Source: Burkholderiales bacterium
GTDB taxonomy: Bacteria; Pseudomonadota; Gammaproteobacteria; Burkholderiales; Burkholderiaceae_C
Direction: 5' to 3'
Length of the DNA stretch: 64,000 nucleotides
Assembly (NCBI GenBank): GCA_027484405.1
Contig: JAIXTA010000018.1
Span: 1-64,000 of the forward strand
Shown: positions 43,446-53,221 of the stretch, in pieces
Layout of the letters: every line of letters begins with the position of its first letter
Numbering within the stretch: position 1 is the stretch's first letter
Made by a program: the position numbers and the translations under genes
Notes under the pieces: generated by a model
Seen by the model: only the letters and a program-made list of their open reading frames with translations
Told to the model about the DNA's origin: nothing
The model's database searches: none

Positions 43446-44666
43446 CTACTTCACGAGCGAATTGATCTCGATGATCGGCATCAACACCGCCAGCACGATC
43501 AGCAGCACCAGCCCGCCCATGCCCACCACCAGCGCGGGTTCCATCAGGGCAGTGAGGGTGAGGGTGCGGCGTTCCAGATCGCGCGCCTGGATGTCGGCGG
43601 CGCGCTGCAGCATCACCGGCAGCTCGCCGGTGCGCTCGCCGCTGGCGATCAGGTGGATCAGCACGGGCGGAAACTTGCCCGCTGCGCCCTGATCGCTTTG
43701 CGCCGCTAGCGCCTTGGCCAGACCGGCGCCTTCGCGCACCCTGCCGATCGCTTCGGCCACACGGGCATTCAGCGCCACGTTGTTGATGGTGCGCTGCGCC
43801 GCCTCGAGCGCGCGCAGCAGCGGCACACCGCCCGAGACCAGGATGGCCAGGGTGCTGGCAAAGCGTTCGGTTTCCAGTGCGCGGATGATCGGGCCCACGA
43901 TGGGCAGGGTGAGCAGGCGCGCATGCCACTGCGCCTTGACGAGCGGCTGCTGCAGCACGCGCGCCAGCACAAAGCCGCCGGCCGCCAGCACGATCGCCAG
44001 CAGCCAGCCCCACTGGCGCAGAAAGCCCGAGATCCAGACCATCACGCGGGTGAGCAGCGGCAGTTCCTGCTTGGTGCTCTGGAACACCCCCACCACCTGC
44101 GGCACCACATAGGTCATCAGGGCGATCACGATGATCAGCGCGATCACGGTGACGATCGCCGGGTAGGTCATGGCGCCCACCACCTTGGCGCGCAGGGCGC
44201 CGCGTGTCTCGAGGTAGTCCGCCAGCTTCTCCAGCACTCGGCCGAGGTTGCCCGAGTCTTCGCCGGCCGCAATCAGCGCGCGGTAGACCGTGTCGAACTC
44301 GCGCGGAAAGTCCGCCATGCCGGCGGCCAGACTGGCACCCGCCATCACGCGCGAACGCACGGCGGCCCAGACTTCGCGCGCCTCACGCCGCTCGGTCTGC
44401 TCGATCAGCGCCGCCAGGCTGGCTTCCATGGGCAGGCGTGCGCCGATCAGGTTGGCCAGCTGGCGCGTGGCCAGGGCCAGATCGTTGGCGCTGAGCTTGC
44501 GTCGAAACCCGGCGGCGGCCGACTTCTGCTCGACCAGCTCGATGGAGACCGGCGTATCGCCGCGTTCGCGCAGCAGCTGGCGGGCATGGCGCTCGCTGTC
44601 AGCCTCGATCACGCCGCGCGTCAGGCTGCCGGCGAGGGTGGCGGCTTCATAGCGAAAGGCGGCCAT
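43446..44666 (-). CDS. gspF: Type II secretion inner-membrane protein GspF
   Basis: 406 residues, full length. Two T2SSF domains with membrane helices (VTVIALIIVIALMTYVVPQVV and LVVGMGGLVLLIVLAVLMP) and the family hallmarks GARLPMEASLAALIEQT and SGGVPLLRALEAA. It is the membrane platform of the secretion apparatus and contacts GspE and GspL. It is the last gene of the gsp operon, 179 bp after gspE. Confidence 0.93.
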   Translation of the reverse strand: MAAFRYEAATLAGSLTRGVIEADSERHARQLLRERGDTPVSIELVEQKSAAAGFRRKLSANDLALATRQLANLIGARLPMEASLAALIEQTERREAREVWAAVRSRVMAGASLAAGMADFPREFDTVYRALIAAGEDSGNLGRVLEKLADYLETRGALRAKVVGAMTYPAIVTVIALIIVIALMTYVVPQVVGVFQSTKQELPLLTRVMVWISGFLRQWGWLLAIVLAAGGFVLARVLQQPLVKAQWHARLLTLPIVGPIIRALETERFASTLAILVSGGVPLLRALEAAQRTINNVALNARVAEAIGRVREGAGLAKALAAQSDQGAAGKFPPVLIHLIASGERTGELPVMLQRAADIQARDLERRTLTLTALMEPALVVGMGGLVLLIVLAVLMPIIEINSLVK

Positions 44667-44688
44667 CAGGACGCTCTTTGGGCCGAAA

Positions 44689-44805
44689 ATGGCCGAATTT
44701 GACGGATTTCAGACGATTCAAGCGTCAAAAACAGGCCGAGATCCGCCCATCCAGTGCGGGAAGCGGGTTTTGGCTTGAAACTCAAGTTCATGGCCGAATT
44801 TGACG
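44689..44805. repeat. 16-bp direct repeat between gspE and gspF
   Basis: ATGGCCGAATTTGACG occurs at 44689-44704 and again at 44790-44805. TTTGACG (44698) and CGTCAAA (44723) also form an inverted pair. It sits in the 179-bp gap inside an otherwise tight operon; meaning unknown. Confidence 0.5.
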
Positions 44806-44845
44806 CAATCTGCTTCATGGGCTGCCCTGCTGACATGGCCGGCCC

Positions 44846-46273
44846 TCAGGCGTCCCGCGTGACGCGGATGATTTCCTCGGGCGAGGTGGTGCCGTTGCCG
44901 ATGTAGCGCTCGCCGTCCATGCGCATGGTGCGCATGCCGCGCGCCAGGGCGGCGTCGCGGATCGCGGCCTCGCCGGCGTTTTCGTGGATCAGCTTCTGGA
45001 TGCCTTCGTCCACCACAAGCAGTTCATACACGCCGCTGCGGCCGGTGTAGCCGCTGTTGCCGCATTCTGTGCAGCCCACGGCGCGGAACACCGTGCGGCC
45101 TTCCACCACTTCCAGCTTGCGGCAGTGCGGGCAGAGCTTGCGCACCAGACGCTGGCCCAGCACGCCCAGCAGGCTCGAGGACAGCAGAAAGGGCTCGATG
45201 CCCATGTCCGCCAGGCGCGTCACGGCACTCGGCGCATCGTTCGTGTGCAGGGTGGCCAGCACGAGGTGGCCGGTCAGCGAGGCCTGCACCGCGATCTGCG
45301 CGGTTTCGAGGTCGCGGATTTCGCCGATCATGATCACGTCCGGGTCTTGCCGGAGGATCGCGCGCAGGGCAGTGGCAAAGGTCAGGTCGATCTTGGCATT
45401 GACCTGGGTCTGGCCCACGCCGCGCAGCTCGTACTCGATCGGGTCCTCCACCGTCATGATGTTGGTGGTGGTCGCATCCATGCGCTTCATGCCCGCATAC
45501 AGCGTGGTGGTCTTGCCCGAGCCCGTCGGGCCGGTGACGAGCACAATGCCATGCGGCTGCTTGATCAGGGTGTCGAACTGCGCGAGCGTGTCCGGCGCCA
45601 TGCCCAGGGCGTTGAGATCGAGCTTGTCGTTGCTCTTGTCGAGCAGACGCAGCACGGCGCGCTCGCCGTAGCCCGTGGGCAGGGTGGAGACGCGCACATC
45701 GATCGGCCGGCCGGCCACGCGCAGGGTGATGCGGCCGTCCTGCGGCAGGCGCTTTTCGGCAATGTCGAGCTGCGCCATGATCTTGATGCGCGAGATCAGC
45801 GCCGCGTGCAGCGCGCGCTTGGGCCGGGCGATGTCGCGCAGGGTGCCGTCGATGCGCAGGCGCACCACCGAGCTGTCCTCGAAGGCCTCGATGTGCACGT
45901 CGCTCGCGCCCTCGCGCACCGCCTGGGTGAGCAGGGCATTGATCAGGCGGATGATCGGCGCGTCGTCCGCGCTTTCCAGCAGATCTTCGACCGCCGGCGT
46001 GTCTTCCATCAGGCGCGCGATGTCCACATCATCGGCCACCTGATCCACCACGCTCTGCGCGCTGCCCTCGCTGGCCGAATAGGCCTTGGAGATCGCTTCG
46101 CGCAGGGTGTCTTCGTCTTCCATGCGCAGCTTCACCATGCCCAGCACGCGGCGGATCTCCGCGATGCCGGTGAGCGTGGAGGAGCGCGAGGCGCGCACCT
46201 CGATGCCGTCACCCACGCGTGTCACCAGCAGCTGGTGCGCGCGCGCGAAGGGGTAGGGAATCAGCGGCGTCAT
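44846..46273 (-). CDS. gspE: Type II secretion ATPase GspE
   Basis: 475 residues, full length. Walker [11 protein letters not shown], the Asp box [11 protein letters not shown], Walker [13 protein letters not shown] and His box LATLHTNDA are all present, as is a tetracysteine zinc module (CPHC ... CTEC). It is the cytoplasmic hexameric ATPase that powers pseudopilus assembly. It starts 11 bp after the gspD stop. Confidence 0.95.
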   Translation of the reverse strand: MTPLIPYPFARAHQLLVTRVGDGIEVRASRSSTLTGIAEIRRVLGMVKLRMEDEDTLREAISKAYSASEGSAQSVVDQVADDVDIARLMEDTPAVEDLLESADDAPIIRLINALLTQAVREGASDVHIEAFEDSSVVRLRIDGTLRDIARPKRALHAALISRIKIMAQLDIAEKRLPQDGRITLRVAGRPIDVRVSTLPTGYGERAVLRLLDKSNDKLDLNALGMAPDTLAQFDTLIKQPHGIVLVTGPTGSGKTTTLYAGMKRMDATTTNIMTVEDPIEYELRGVGQTQVNAKIDLTFATALRAILRQDPDVIMIGEIRDLETAQIAVQASLTGHLVLATLHTNDAPSAVTRLADMGIEPFLLSSSLLGVLGQRLVRKLCPHCRKLEVVEGRTVFRAVGCTECGNSGYTGRSGVYELLVVDEGIQKLIHENAGEAAIRDAALARGMRTMRMDGERYIGNGTTSPEEIIRVTRDA

Positions 46274-46284
46274 GGCGCGGCGGC

Positions 46285-48474
46285 CTATTGCTTGGGCGGC
46301 TCGGCTGGCGCGCTGCCGGGGGTTGCTGGCGCTGGCGGTGCCGTGCCGCCGGCCGGGGCCGGAATGACCGTCGGCGGGATGCGTACGGCCGGCAGTTCAG
46401 GGATCGCGGCCTGCCCCACACCCGGCAGCAGGATGTTGGTGTTGGGGTTGGATTCGCGCTGCAGCGCGCGGATTTCCTCGTAGCGGTCGGCCACCACGGA
46501 GCGGGCGCTGTTGGCGTCACGGATCACGGTGGGGCGGATGAAGATCAGCAGGTTGGTCTTGCGGCGTTCACGCTTGTCGTAGCGGAACAGGCTGCCGATC
46601 ACCGGAATGTCGCCCAGCAGCGGTACCTTGTCCACGCCACTGTCAGCGGTGTCGCGGATCAACCCACCGAGAATCAGGATATCGCGGTCGTCGACCAGCA
46701 CATTGGTTTCCACGGCGCGCTTGCTGGTCGTGGGGCCGGCGGGGCCGGTCGTGCGCACCGCGCTGTCCTCCTGGAAGATGGCCATGCGGACCACGCCGCC
46801 TTCGCTGATCTGCGGCTTCACCCGCAGGGTCAGGCCCACATCGCGGCGCTCGATGGTCTGGAAGGGGTTCACGGACGCGCCTCCACCACCGGTGTTGGTG
46901 AACGAGCCGGTCACGAAGGGCACGTTCTCGCCGATGATGATGCGTGCCTCTTCGTTGTCCAGGGTCATGACCTGGGGCCGCGAAAGCACGTTGCCGCCGG
47001 CGTCGCTCTGCAGCACGCGAGCAATCGCACCGAGGGTGAGCTCGCCGTTGAGGTTGCGGAAAATGCCCAGGTTGAAGCCCGTGTTCAGGGCACTGCCCGC
47101 CGCTGCCGTACCGCCGGCAATCAGGCCGGCCAGCCCTGCACCGCCGCGGTTGGACGATGAGATCACGCCTGCGCGATAGCGGCTGCCGTCGCTGCCGGTG
47201 AGCCCTGCCCACTGAATGCCCAGCTCGGAGATCTTCTCTTCGCTGACTTCAACGATGAGACCTTCGATCAGTACCTGCGCGCGGCGCTGGTCCAGGCGCT
47301 CGATCACGGCACGAATGTCGCGGTACACCGGCGCGGGGGCCCGCACGATCAGCGAGTTGGTGGCCGGGTCGGCCGTGATGGACACGCCACCGGCCACCTG
47401 CACCGTGACCAGTCCGCCGCCGCTGTTCTGGCCGAAGTTGGCGCTGGGTTGCGTTGCGCCGCCCGCAGCCGCGCCCCCACCACCGAGCGGATTGGCCTGC
47501 TGCGGCATGGGCTGCGGCTGGCTGCCACCGCCGCTAGCGCCGGCGCTGCTGGTCGGGCCGCCCAGGATGGCGGAGAGGGTCTGCGCCAGGCGCGTGGCCT
47601 CGGCGTTCTTCAGGCTCACAAAGTGCAGGTTGCCTGCGCCGGTGCCCGGAGTGTCCAGGCGGGCAATGAGCAGCTTGATCTGGTTCAGGCGCTGCTGCGA
47701 GGGCGCTCGCACGATCAGGCCGTTGGTGCGCGGATCGGCCAGCACAGTGACGCGCTGCGCCGGGTCCTGCACGTTGTCGGTCAGGCGCTGGATGGTGTTG
47801 GCGAGGTCCACCGCCGAGGCGTTGGTGACCGGGATGATTTCGGCATCGACCTGGGGTGCTGCGTCCAGCGTCGCAATGATCTGCGCCAGACGGGCCACGT
47901 TCTCGGCGTAGTCCGTGATCACCAGGCTGTTGTTGCCCGGAAAGGCATTGATGGTGTTGTTGGGCGAGATCAGCGGCCGCAGCACGGGCAGCATGTTCTG
48001 CGCACTCTCGTTCTGCAGGCGGAAGGTCTGGGTGATCAGCACATCGCCGCGTTGCCTCACGGTGGTGCCTTGGCCGACGGTGCCGCCCAGCAACTTGGCA
48101 TCGGCCTCCGGTACCACGCGCACCACATTGCCCACTTCCACGGCGGCAAAGCCCAGCATGCGCAGGGAGGCATACAGGGCCTTGAGCACTTCAGCGCGCT
48201 CCAGCGGCTTTTCGCTGACCAGGTTGAGCGTTCCCTTGACGCGCGGGTCGAGTAGGAACTGCTTGCCGGTGTAGGCGCCGATCGTGCGCACCGTGGCTTC
48301 GAGGTCGGCGTTGGCAAAGGAGAGCGTCACGCGGTCGCCGCGCAGCGCTTCCTGCGCCAGCCCAGGCGCCGGCAGACTGGCTGCGCCCAGCGCCACCGCC
48401 ACGCACAGGGCCAGGCTCGTGCGCACGAGCACCGGCGCGGTGCGGGGGCGGCGTTTCAGTTGAGGAAACTTCAT
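46285..48474 (-). CDS. gspD: Type II secretion secretin GspD
   Basis: 729 residues. Signal peptide to about residue 40 (APGLAQ), N0 domain ([22 protein letters not shown]), three N1-N3 repeats (the last after a Gly/Pro/Gln-rich insert near 310-350), and the C-terminal secretin core with [16 protein letters not shown] proline-rich tail ends the protein. It forms the outer-membrane channel. No GspS pilotin gene is nearby. Confidence 0.95.
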   Translation of the reverse strand: MKFPQLKRRPRTAPVLVRTSLALCVAVALGAASLPAPGLAQEALRGDRVTLSFANADLEATVRTIGAYTGKQFLLDPRVKGTLNLVSEKPLERAEVLKALYASLRMLGFAAVEVGNVVRVVPEADAKLLGGTVGQGTTVRQRGDVLITQTFRLQNESAQNMLPVLRPLISPNNTINAFPGNNSLVITDYAENVARLAQIIATLDAAPQVDAEIIPVTNASAVDLANTIQRLTDNVQDPAQRVTVLADPRTNGLIVRAPSQQRLNQIKLLIARLDTPGTGAGNLHFVSLKNAEATRLAQTLSAILGGPTSSAGASGGGSQPQPMPQQANPLGGGGAAAGGATQPSANFGQNSGGGLVTVQVAGGVSITADPATNSLIVRAPAPVYRDIRAVIERLDQRRAQVLIEGLIVEVSEEKISELGIQWAGLTGSDGSRYRAGVISSSNRGGAGLAGLIAGGTAAAGSALNTGFNLGIFRNLNGELTLGAIARVLQSDAGGNVLSRPQVMTLDNEEARIIIGENVPFVTGSFTNTGGGGASVNPFQTIERRDVGLTLRVKPQISEGGVVRMAIFQEDSAVRTTGPAGPTTSKRAVETNVLVDDRDILILGGLIRDTADSGVDKVPLLGDIPVIGSLFRYDKRERRKTNLLIFIRPTVIRDANSARSVVADRYEEIRALQRESNPNTNILLPGVGQAAIPELPAVRIPPTVIPAPAGGTAPPAPATPGSAPAEPPKQ

Positions 48475-48508
48475 GTTTCTCGTCCTGTTCGTGCGTCGCG
48501 CAGGCAGG

Positions 48509-49288
48509 CTAGGAGCCCAGGCTCAGCACGTACTCGTTGTTCTGGCGGCGGCCCAGCAGGTTGAGCACGGCCGCCAGCCGTTCACGTTCACTCTCGCTGG
48601 CCGTGGAGACCAGCCTGAACTGCGGGCGGGCACCCGCCGCAAACTGCCCCTGCCCGTTGATCTGCAGCCGGCCGTTGCGTGTATTCAATTGCAGTTGCGC
48701 GGATTGTGCGGTGCCCTGCCCGCTCAGCCGTACTTCGAGCGCGTAGTCGCCCAGAGGTTCAGCGCCGGAAAGGCGGGTGGTTGCCCCGGTCCAGAGTGCT
48801 TGCAACTGGCCGTTGATCACCATCGCGCGGCCATCACGCACGCCGCGCAATTCATCCCAGCGCACATCCAGCCAGCCACCGGGCTGCATGGAATTGAGCG
48901 GCGCCCCGGCGGCAACCAGTTCACGCGCATTCATGGCGGTGGCGCCAGGTGCAAGTGTGAATCCATTCAGATTGGCCACCAAGGCACTCCAGGGCCGGTC
49001 ACCGAATCGAACCCGGGCTTGCAGGCGGGCCGTGAACAAGGGCGCGGCGTCCACCGTCCAGCTCAGGCGCTCGGGCAATACCAGTGGCGCCTGGCCGACG
49101 CCCGCTGCCGGTGCAATCTCGACCCACGCGCTGCCCGACCAGATCGTTCCATTCACCCCGACCAGCGCCACTGCACCACGCGACGCATCCTTGACCCAGG
49201 GCGTGACCCAGCGTGCTGGCAGCCAAATGAGCAGCGCCAGCATGCCCGCAAGCAGGGCGCAGAGCAGGGCGGCCGCACGCTGGTTCAT
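48509..49288 (-). CDS. gspN: Type II secretion protein GspN
   Basis: 259 residues from ATG 49286-49288. A single N-terminal membrane helix (AALLCALLAGMLALLIWLPA) and a periplasmic strand-rich domain with SAWVEIAPAAG and a C-terminal LGRRQNNEYVLSL. This fits GspN of Burkholderiales, an accessory inner-membrane component. Its start overlaps the gspM stop as ATGA. Confidence 0.88.
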   Translation of the reverse strand: MNQRAAALLCALLAGMLALLIWLPARWVTPWVKDASRGAVALVGVNGTIWSGSAWVEIAPAAGVGQAPLVLPERLSWTVDAAPLFTARLQARVRFGDRPWSALVANLNGFTLAPGATAMNARELVAAGAPLNSMQPGGWLDVRWDELRGVRDGRAMVINGQLQALWTGATTRLSGAEPLGDYALEVRLSGQGTAQSAQLQLNTRNGRLQINGQGQFAAGARPQFRLVSTASESERERLAAVLNLLGRRQNNEYVLSLGS

Positions 49289-49755
49289 TGCGCAAGGACC
49301 ACCCGGCCGCTGACCACGCCGGCGGCCTGCCGGTTCAATTCGGCCTGACGCACCGTCAGGCCATGGTTGCGGCGTGCCTGCGCCAGGAACTGCGTCAGGC
49401 CATTGAAACTGATCTTGTCGAACTCGAGGGTGAACGGCCCGGCGCCGCTCGCCGCCACCTTGATGCCGAGGCCGTCGCCGAGCTGTCGCAGGCCGTCGGC
49501 GCTGGCCGCGCTGACCTGTCCACGACCTGCGGCGGCGGCCACCAGCCGCTCGACCTCCGCCTTCTGTTGATGCAGGCGGGGCAGGTCGCGCTCGATGCGC
49601 TGGATATCGCGCAGCAGTGGCACCACCCACAGGCCGATGATCAGGGCAAGCACCAGGAACACGCTGCCCCCGCTGACAAGTACCCGCTCCCGCGCGGTCA
49701 TGGCCGCCCAGCGCTGTGACAGCCCCCCGAAGCGTTGCATGGCCAGCGCGTTCAT
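49285..49755 (-). CDS. gspM: Type II secretion protein GspM
   Basis: 156 residues. One membrane helix (VFLVLALIIGLWVVPLL) with a short cytoplasmic N-terminus (RWAAMTARERVLV), followed by a helical periplasmic part and a ferredoxin-like C-terminal end. It partners with GspL in the inner-membrane platform. Joined by ATGA overlaps to gspL and gspN. Confidence 0.9.
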   Translation of the reverse strand: MNALAMQRFGGLSQRWAAMTARERVLVSGGSVFLVLALIIGLWVVPLLRDIQRIERDLPRLHQQKAEVERLVAAAAGRGQVSAASADGLRQLGDGLGIKVAASGAGPFTLEFDKISFNGLTQFLAQARRNHGLTVRQAELNRQAAGVVSGRVVLAQ

Positions 49756-50840
49756 CGTGCAGCCCCCGGCGTCACGAGCGCAGTGGTTTCGCCGGTCCAT
49801 TGTGCGTTCAGGCCAACACCCTTCAGGCTGCTCTCGATCTGGGTTTTCGCTGCGGCGTCGAGGCCCTTGGCAGCAAAACGCAGCGTCAAGCGTTCGTTAC
49901 CGTAATCCGCCCCCTGCAGAAGGTCGCGCGGCCAGCCCGCAGCGGCGCGGTCGCTGGCTTCCAGAAGGCGTTCGAAGGTCGATGCGGCCGAGCCGCCGGA
50001 CAAGGCGGCGCGCAGTTGCTCGACCGGACTGCCGGTCATGGGCGTCCCTGGAAGCGCCCGCACGAATTGGGCGCGCATGCTGTCCTGCAAGTGGTTCGCC
50101 TCGGCGTTCAGCGCTTGCCACCAGAGCGTCAAGCCGGCCAGCCCCGCCAATGTGCAGGCGCCGAGGAGCGCGGCGCTGGTGCGCCAGGTCTTCCAGAGCT
50201 GCTTGCCACCCTGGCCGTTGGAAAACAGGATGGACGGCACTTGCAGCGGCGGCAGACTGCCGCCCGCGATCCAGCCCTCGAGCGGCGCCAGGCCGTAGGC
50301 CGTGCCTGTCGCTGTCGCACCCAGCGCCAGAACCGTTGCCGCGTCCTCCGGCGTCAGGCTGAGAGTCGATTCGGTGGAAAACAGGAAGATTTCGCCGTCT
50401 ACGCCCCACAGAGCAGGCATCTGCGTCGGTGGCAGGGCTGCAGCCAACGGTCCGATGGGGGCCTGAGCAGCGCCGAGCTGTCCCAGCAGCAGGCGAAGGC
50501 TGGCGAGCAAGCCCCGGTCTACGAGCGCAATGCGCAGCAGGTCTCCAATGCGCTCACCCAGCGCGACCTGCAGACTGCCGCTTTCGCCCAGCAGCTGTTC
50601 ATCCAGGGCCAGCGCGGCCGCCCGCAAGCTGCGCTCGCGGTTCATGGGCGGGACCTTCACCTGAGCGAGTCGTGCATCGGCCGGATGCAGCAGAACAACC
50701 GGACGGCGCGCCTCGTTCAGCGCGGCTGCCAGCGTCATGCGTTGCGCCTGCCCAGCCGCGAGCCGCCACACTCCGGTGTCGCTCGCAAACCCGCCAGAGG
50801 CGAGTGTGGCCGCCGACGGCAGCAGAATCAGGTCGGACAT
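49752..50840 (-). CDS. gspL: Type II secretion protein GspL
   Basis: 362 residues. An N-terminal actin-like cytoplasmic domain, which contacts GspE, is followed by one membrane helix (LLGACTLAGLAGLTLWW, about residue 230) and a periplasmic ferredoxin-like domain (ERLTLRFAAKGLDAAAKTQI). Length is usual for GspL. It overlaps gspM as ATGA. Confidence 0.9.
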   Translation of the reverse strand: MSDLILLPSAATLASGGFASDTGVWRLAAGQAQRMTLAAALNEARRPVVLLHPADARLAQVKVPPMNRERSLRAAALALDEQLLGESGSLQVALGERIGDLLRIALVDRGLLASLRLLLGQLGAAQAPIGPLAAALPPTQMPALWGVDGEIFLFSTESTLSLTPEDAATVLALGATATGTAYGLAPLEGWIAGGSLPPLQVPSILFSNGQGGKQLWKTWRTSAALLGACTLAGLAGLTLWWQALNAEANHLQDSMRAQFVRALPGTPMTGSPVEQLRAALSGGSAASTFERLLEASDRAAAGWPRDLLQGADYGNERLTLRFAAKGLDAAAKTQIESSLKGVGLNAQWTGETTALVTPGAAR

Positions 50841-50922
50841 GCGCCCGATTCTATGCCCGGCATATTGCTAGCTGAGCATCACTCTTCACACTTTGCCTCA
50901 GATTTGTGTGTGTTTGCTACAG

Positions 50923-51918
50923 CTAGAGCTCGCGAGCCCACACGACCTTGGCCAGGCGCGCGCCTTCGGGTTGTCTTTCGATCAACGCCTGCCGCGTCAT
51001 GTCCACCCGGCCCAGCTCGATTCGGCCTGTGGCGATGAAGTACTCGCTTCGGACATCGATCAGCTTGCGCAATTCGTCCGCCGGGATCGCGCTCAGCGCG
51101 GAGAAGTTGTTGGTGAAATCTCCGAGGTCCTTGAACCGGCTGATGCGTTCGCGTCGTGCGACCACAGCCTCCGCAATTCGGGCCAGCTCCTCGCTTGCCG
51201 ATGCGATCGCTGGAGCGCTGGCGGTGTTCACGTTGATCGGCGTGCGCTTCTTTGCCAGCGCTGCGCTCTTCGGAACCACGACCACGAAGGGCTCCAGGCC
51301 GATCAGATCGGCTTCCGTCAGTTCGTTCTTGCCAACCAGATCAAGCACGTTCTTGATGCGTGGCGCAGGTGGCGGCAGCTGCGGGCCGCTTCGCTCTCGC
51401 CCCGCCGGCTGGCCCTCCGGGCTCTGGCCGGGTTGCGGCGGTGGTGCTGGAGTCACCAGCAGCATCGCTTCTGCAATTCGCTCTGCCTTGCTGGCGTCCA
51501 GCCGTGCCGCCACCATGAGACGCTGCAAGCCGGCAATCGCCTCTTCGTCTGGCGCTCCGCCCTTGACCAGATCTGCCAGATTGAAGCGGCCCTGCGCGTC
51601 TTCAATGCGTCCAGAGACGAAGGCCTCCAGCTTGCCGCTGGCATCCGTGATCCGTGTGCGTGCGAGCGGTGTGGCCCAGACTTCCTGGAGGCTGTCCGTG
51701 ATGCTGTTCGAGTCTTCGCGCAGAAGCATCAGCGCCCAGTCAGTGGCGGCAACCACCAGCCATCGCGCCTGGACGGCTGCGCGCTGCGTTTCAACCGCCT
51801 GAGCCTGCGCCGCCTGTGCTGCAAACCACTGGATGGTCAGAACGGTGATCAGCGCCGCGACGAGCAGGGCAGACACAATGGCCACGCCGCGCTGGCCAGT
51901 GCGCCCCGAGGCCCTCAT
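50923..51918 (-). CDS. gspK: Type II secretion minor pseudopilin GspK
   Basis: 331 residues. The prepilin leader RGVAIVSALLVAALITVLTI has G before the cleavage and a hydrophobic helix. The large periplasmic domain holds INVNTASAPAIASASEEL, the signature of the GspK insertion. It forms the tip of the pseudopilus with GspI and GspJ, which are not in this window. Its ATG overlaps the stop of the preceding MFS gene as ATGA, an unusual coupling. Confidence 0.92.
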   Translation of the reverse strand: MRASGRTGQRGVAIVSALLVAALITVLTIQWFAAQAAQAQAVETQRAAVQARWLVVAATDWALMLLREDSNSITDSLQEVWATPLARTRITDASGKLEAFVSGRIEDAQGRFNLADLVKGGAPDEEAIAGLQRLMVAARLDASKAERIAEAMLLVTPAPPPQPGQSPEGQPAGRERSGPQLPPPAPRIKNVLDLVGKNELTEADLIGLEPFVVVVPKSAALAKKRTPINVNTASAPAIASASEELARIAEAVVARRERISRFKDLGDFTNNFSALSAIPADELRKLIDVRSEYFIATGRIELGRVDMTRQALIERQPEGARLAKVVWAREL

Positions 51919-53120
51919 GCCGGACGGGCTTGCGCCAGACGTGCGAGCGGCTGCTCGCGAATCGGCAGATTCGCGAGGCCTGCAAACACGCCCAGGGCAA
52001 TGGTGACGATCCATACGATGTCGTAGCTGCCGGTGCGGTCGTACAGCATGCCGCCGAGCCAGACGCCCAGGAAACTGCCGACCTGGTGCGAGAAGAACAC
52101 GAAGCCGCCAAGCATGCCCAGATACTGTACGCCGAAGATCGTGGCGATTACGCCGTTGGTCACCGGTACGGTGCTCAGCCACAGCAGGCCCATGGCTGCA
52201 GCAAACAGATACACGCTCCAGGGGCTCAGCGGCGCAAGCAGGAACAGAATGATCACGGCGGCCCGGGCAAAGTAGATGAAGGACAGAATGTGCTTCTTCG
52301 GCATCCGGGCCCCGAGTTGTCCCGCGGTGTAGGTCCCGAACACATTGAACAGGCCGACGAGCGCGAGGGCGGCCACCGCCACGTCGGCCGACATGCCCTT
52401 GTCCTTCAGGTACGCGGGCAGGTGGACCCCGATGAACACGACCTGAAAGCCGCAGACAAAGTAGCCCGCCATGAGCCATTGAAAGCTTCGATTGCCGAAG
52501 GCCTCGCGGATCGCCTGCATGATGGACTGCCCGGTGCCTGCAGCGGCAGGCGCCGCGGGCTCGCGAAGCCCAGCGCCAAGCGGCGCCATCAGGAAGGCGG
52601 TCGCGGCAAGGATGAGCAGGGCATGTTGCCAGCCGAAGTTGGCGATCAACGTCTGCTCAACCGGAATCATGATGAACTGACCGAAGCTGCCGGCCGCGGC
52701 GGCAATGCCCAGTGCCTGCGAGCGTCGCTCCGGCGCGGCGGTGCGCCCGATGACTCCATACACGATGGAGTAGGTCGTGCCAGACAGCGCGCAGCCGATC
52801 ATCAGGCCTGCACCCAGCGAAAAGCCCCAGCCAGTACCGGACAGCGCCATCACGATCAGACCGCCTGCATACAGGACCACGCCCACCAGCAGCACACGGA
52901 CTGCCCCCCAACGATCTGCAAGCATGCCGGCAAACGGTTGGGTCGCACCCCACAGCAGATTCTGCAGCGCGAGCGCAAATGCAAAGGTCTCCCGTGTCCA
53001 GCCGTGAGCGCCTGTCATGGGCAGCTGAAATAGACCGAAGCCGTGGCGGATGCCCATGGCGAGCGTAAGCAGCAGGCCGCCGCATACCAGAACCGTGGGA
53101 AGGGACAATCGTTGTTGCAT
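51915..53120 (-). CDS. MFS transporter, monocarboxylate/oxalate-like
   Basis: 401 residues with twelve hydrophobic helices. LADRWGAVRVLLVG is the MFS loop-2/3 motif and the second half repeats the pattern (LGARMPKKHILS). It resembles monocarboxylate-type carriers of bacteria. Its stop overlaps the gspK start, which places it in the gsp operon in the position where gspG-J are usually found. Substrate unknown. Confidence 0.88.
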   Translation of the reverse strand: MQQRLSLPTVLVCGGLLLTLAMGIRHGFGLFQLPMTGAHGWTRETFAFALALQNLLWGATQPFAGMLADRWGAVRVLLVGVVLYAGGLIVMALSGTGWGFSLGAGLMIGCALSGTTYSIVYGVIGRTAAPERRSQALGIAAAAGSFGQFIMIPVEQTLIANFGWQHALLILAATAFLMAPLGAGLREPAAPAAAGTGQSIMQAIREAFGNRSFQWLMAGYFVCGFQVVFIGVHLPAYLKDKGMSADVAVAALALVGLFNVFGTYTAGQLGARMPKKHILSFIYFARAAVIILFLLAPLSPWSVYLFAAAMGLLWLSTVPVTNGVIATIFGVQYLGMLGGFVFFSHQVGSFLGVWLGGMLYDRTGSYDIVWIVTIALGVFAGLANLPIREQPLARLAQARPA

Positions 53121-53221
53121 GGCAAACTCCTGACGCTTGATTGTGCGTTGAGTTGGCCAGCCTGAGTGGCATCCAGCAACCGGCCCGCGGCATCGCCAGT
53201 ACAGCGCAAACTGACTCCAAC

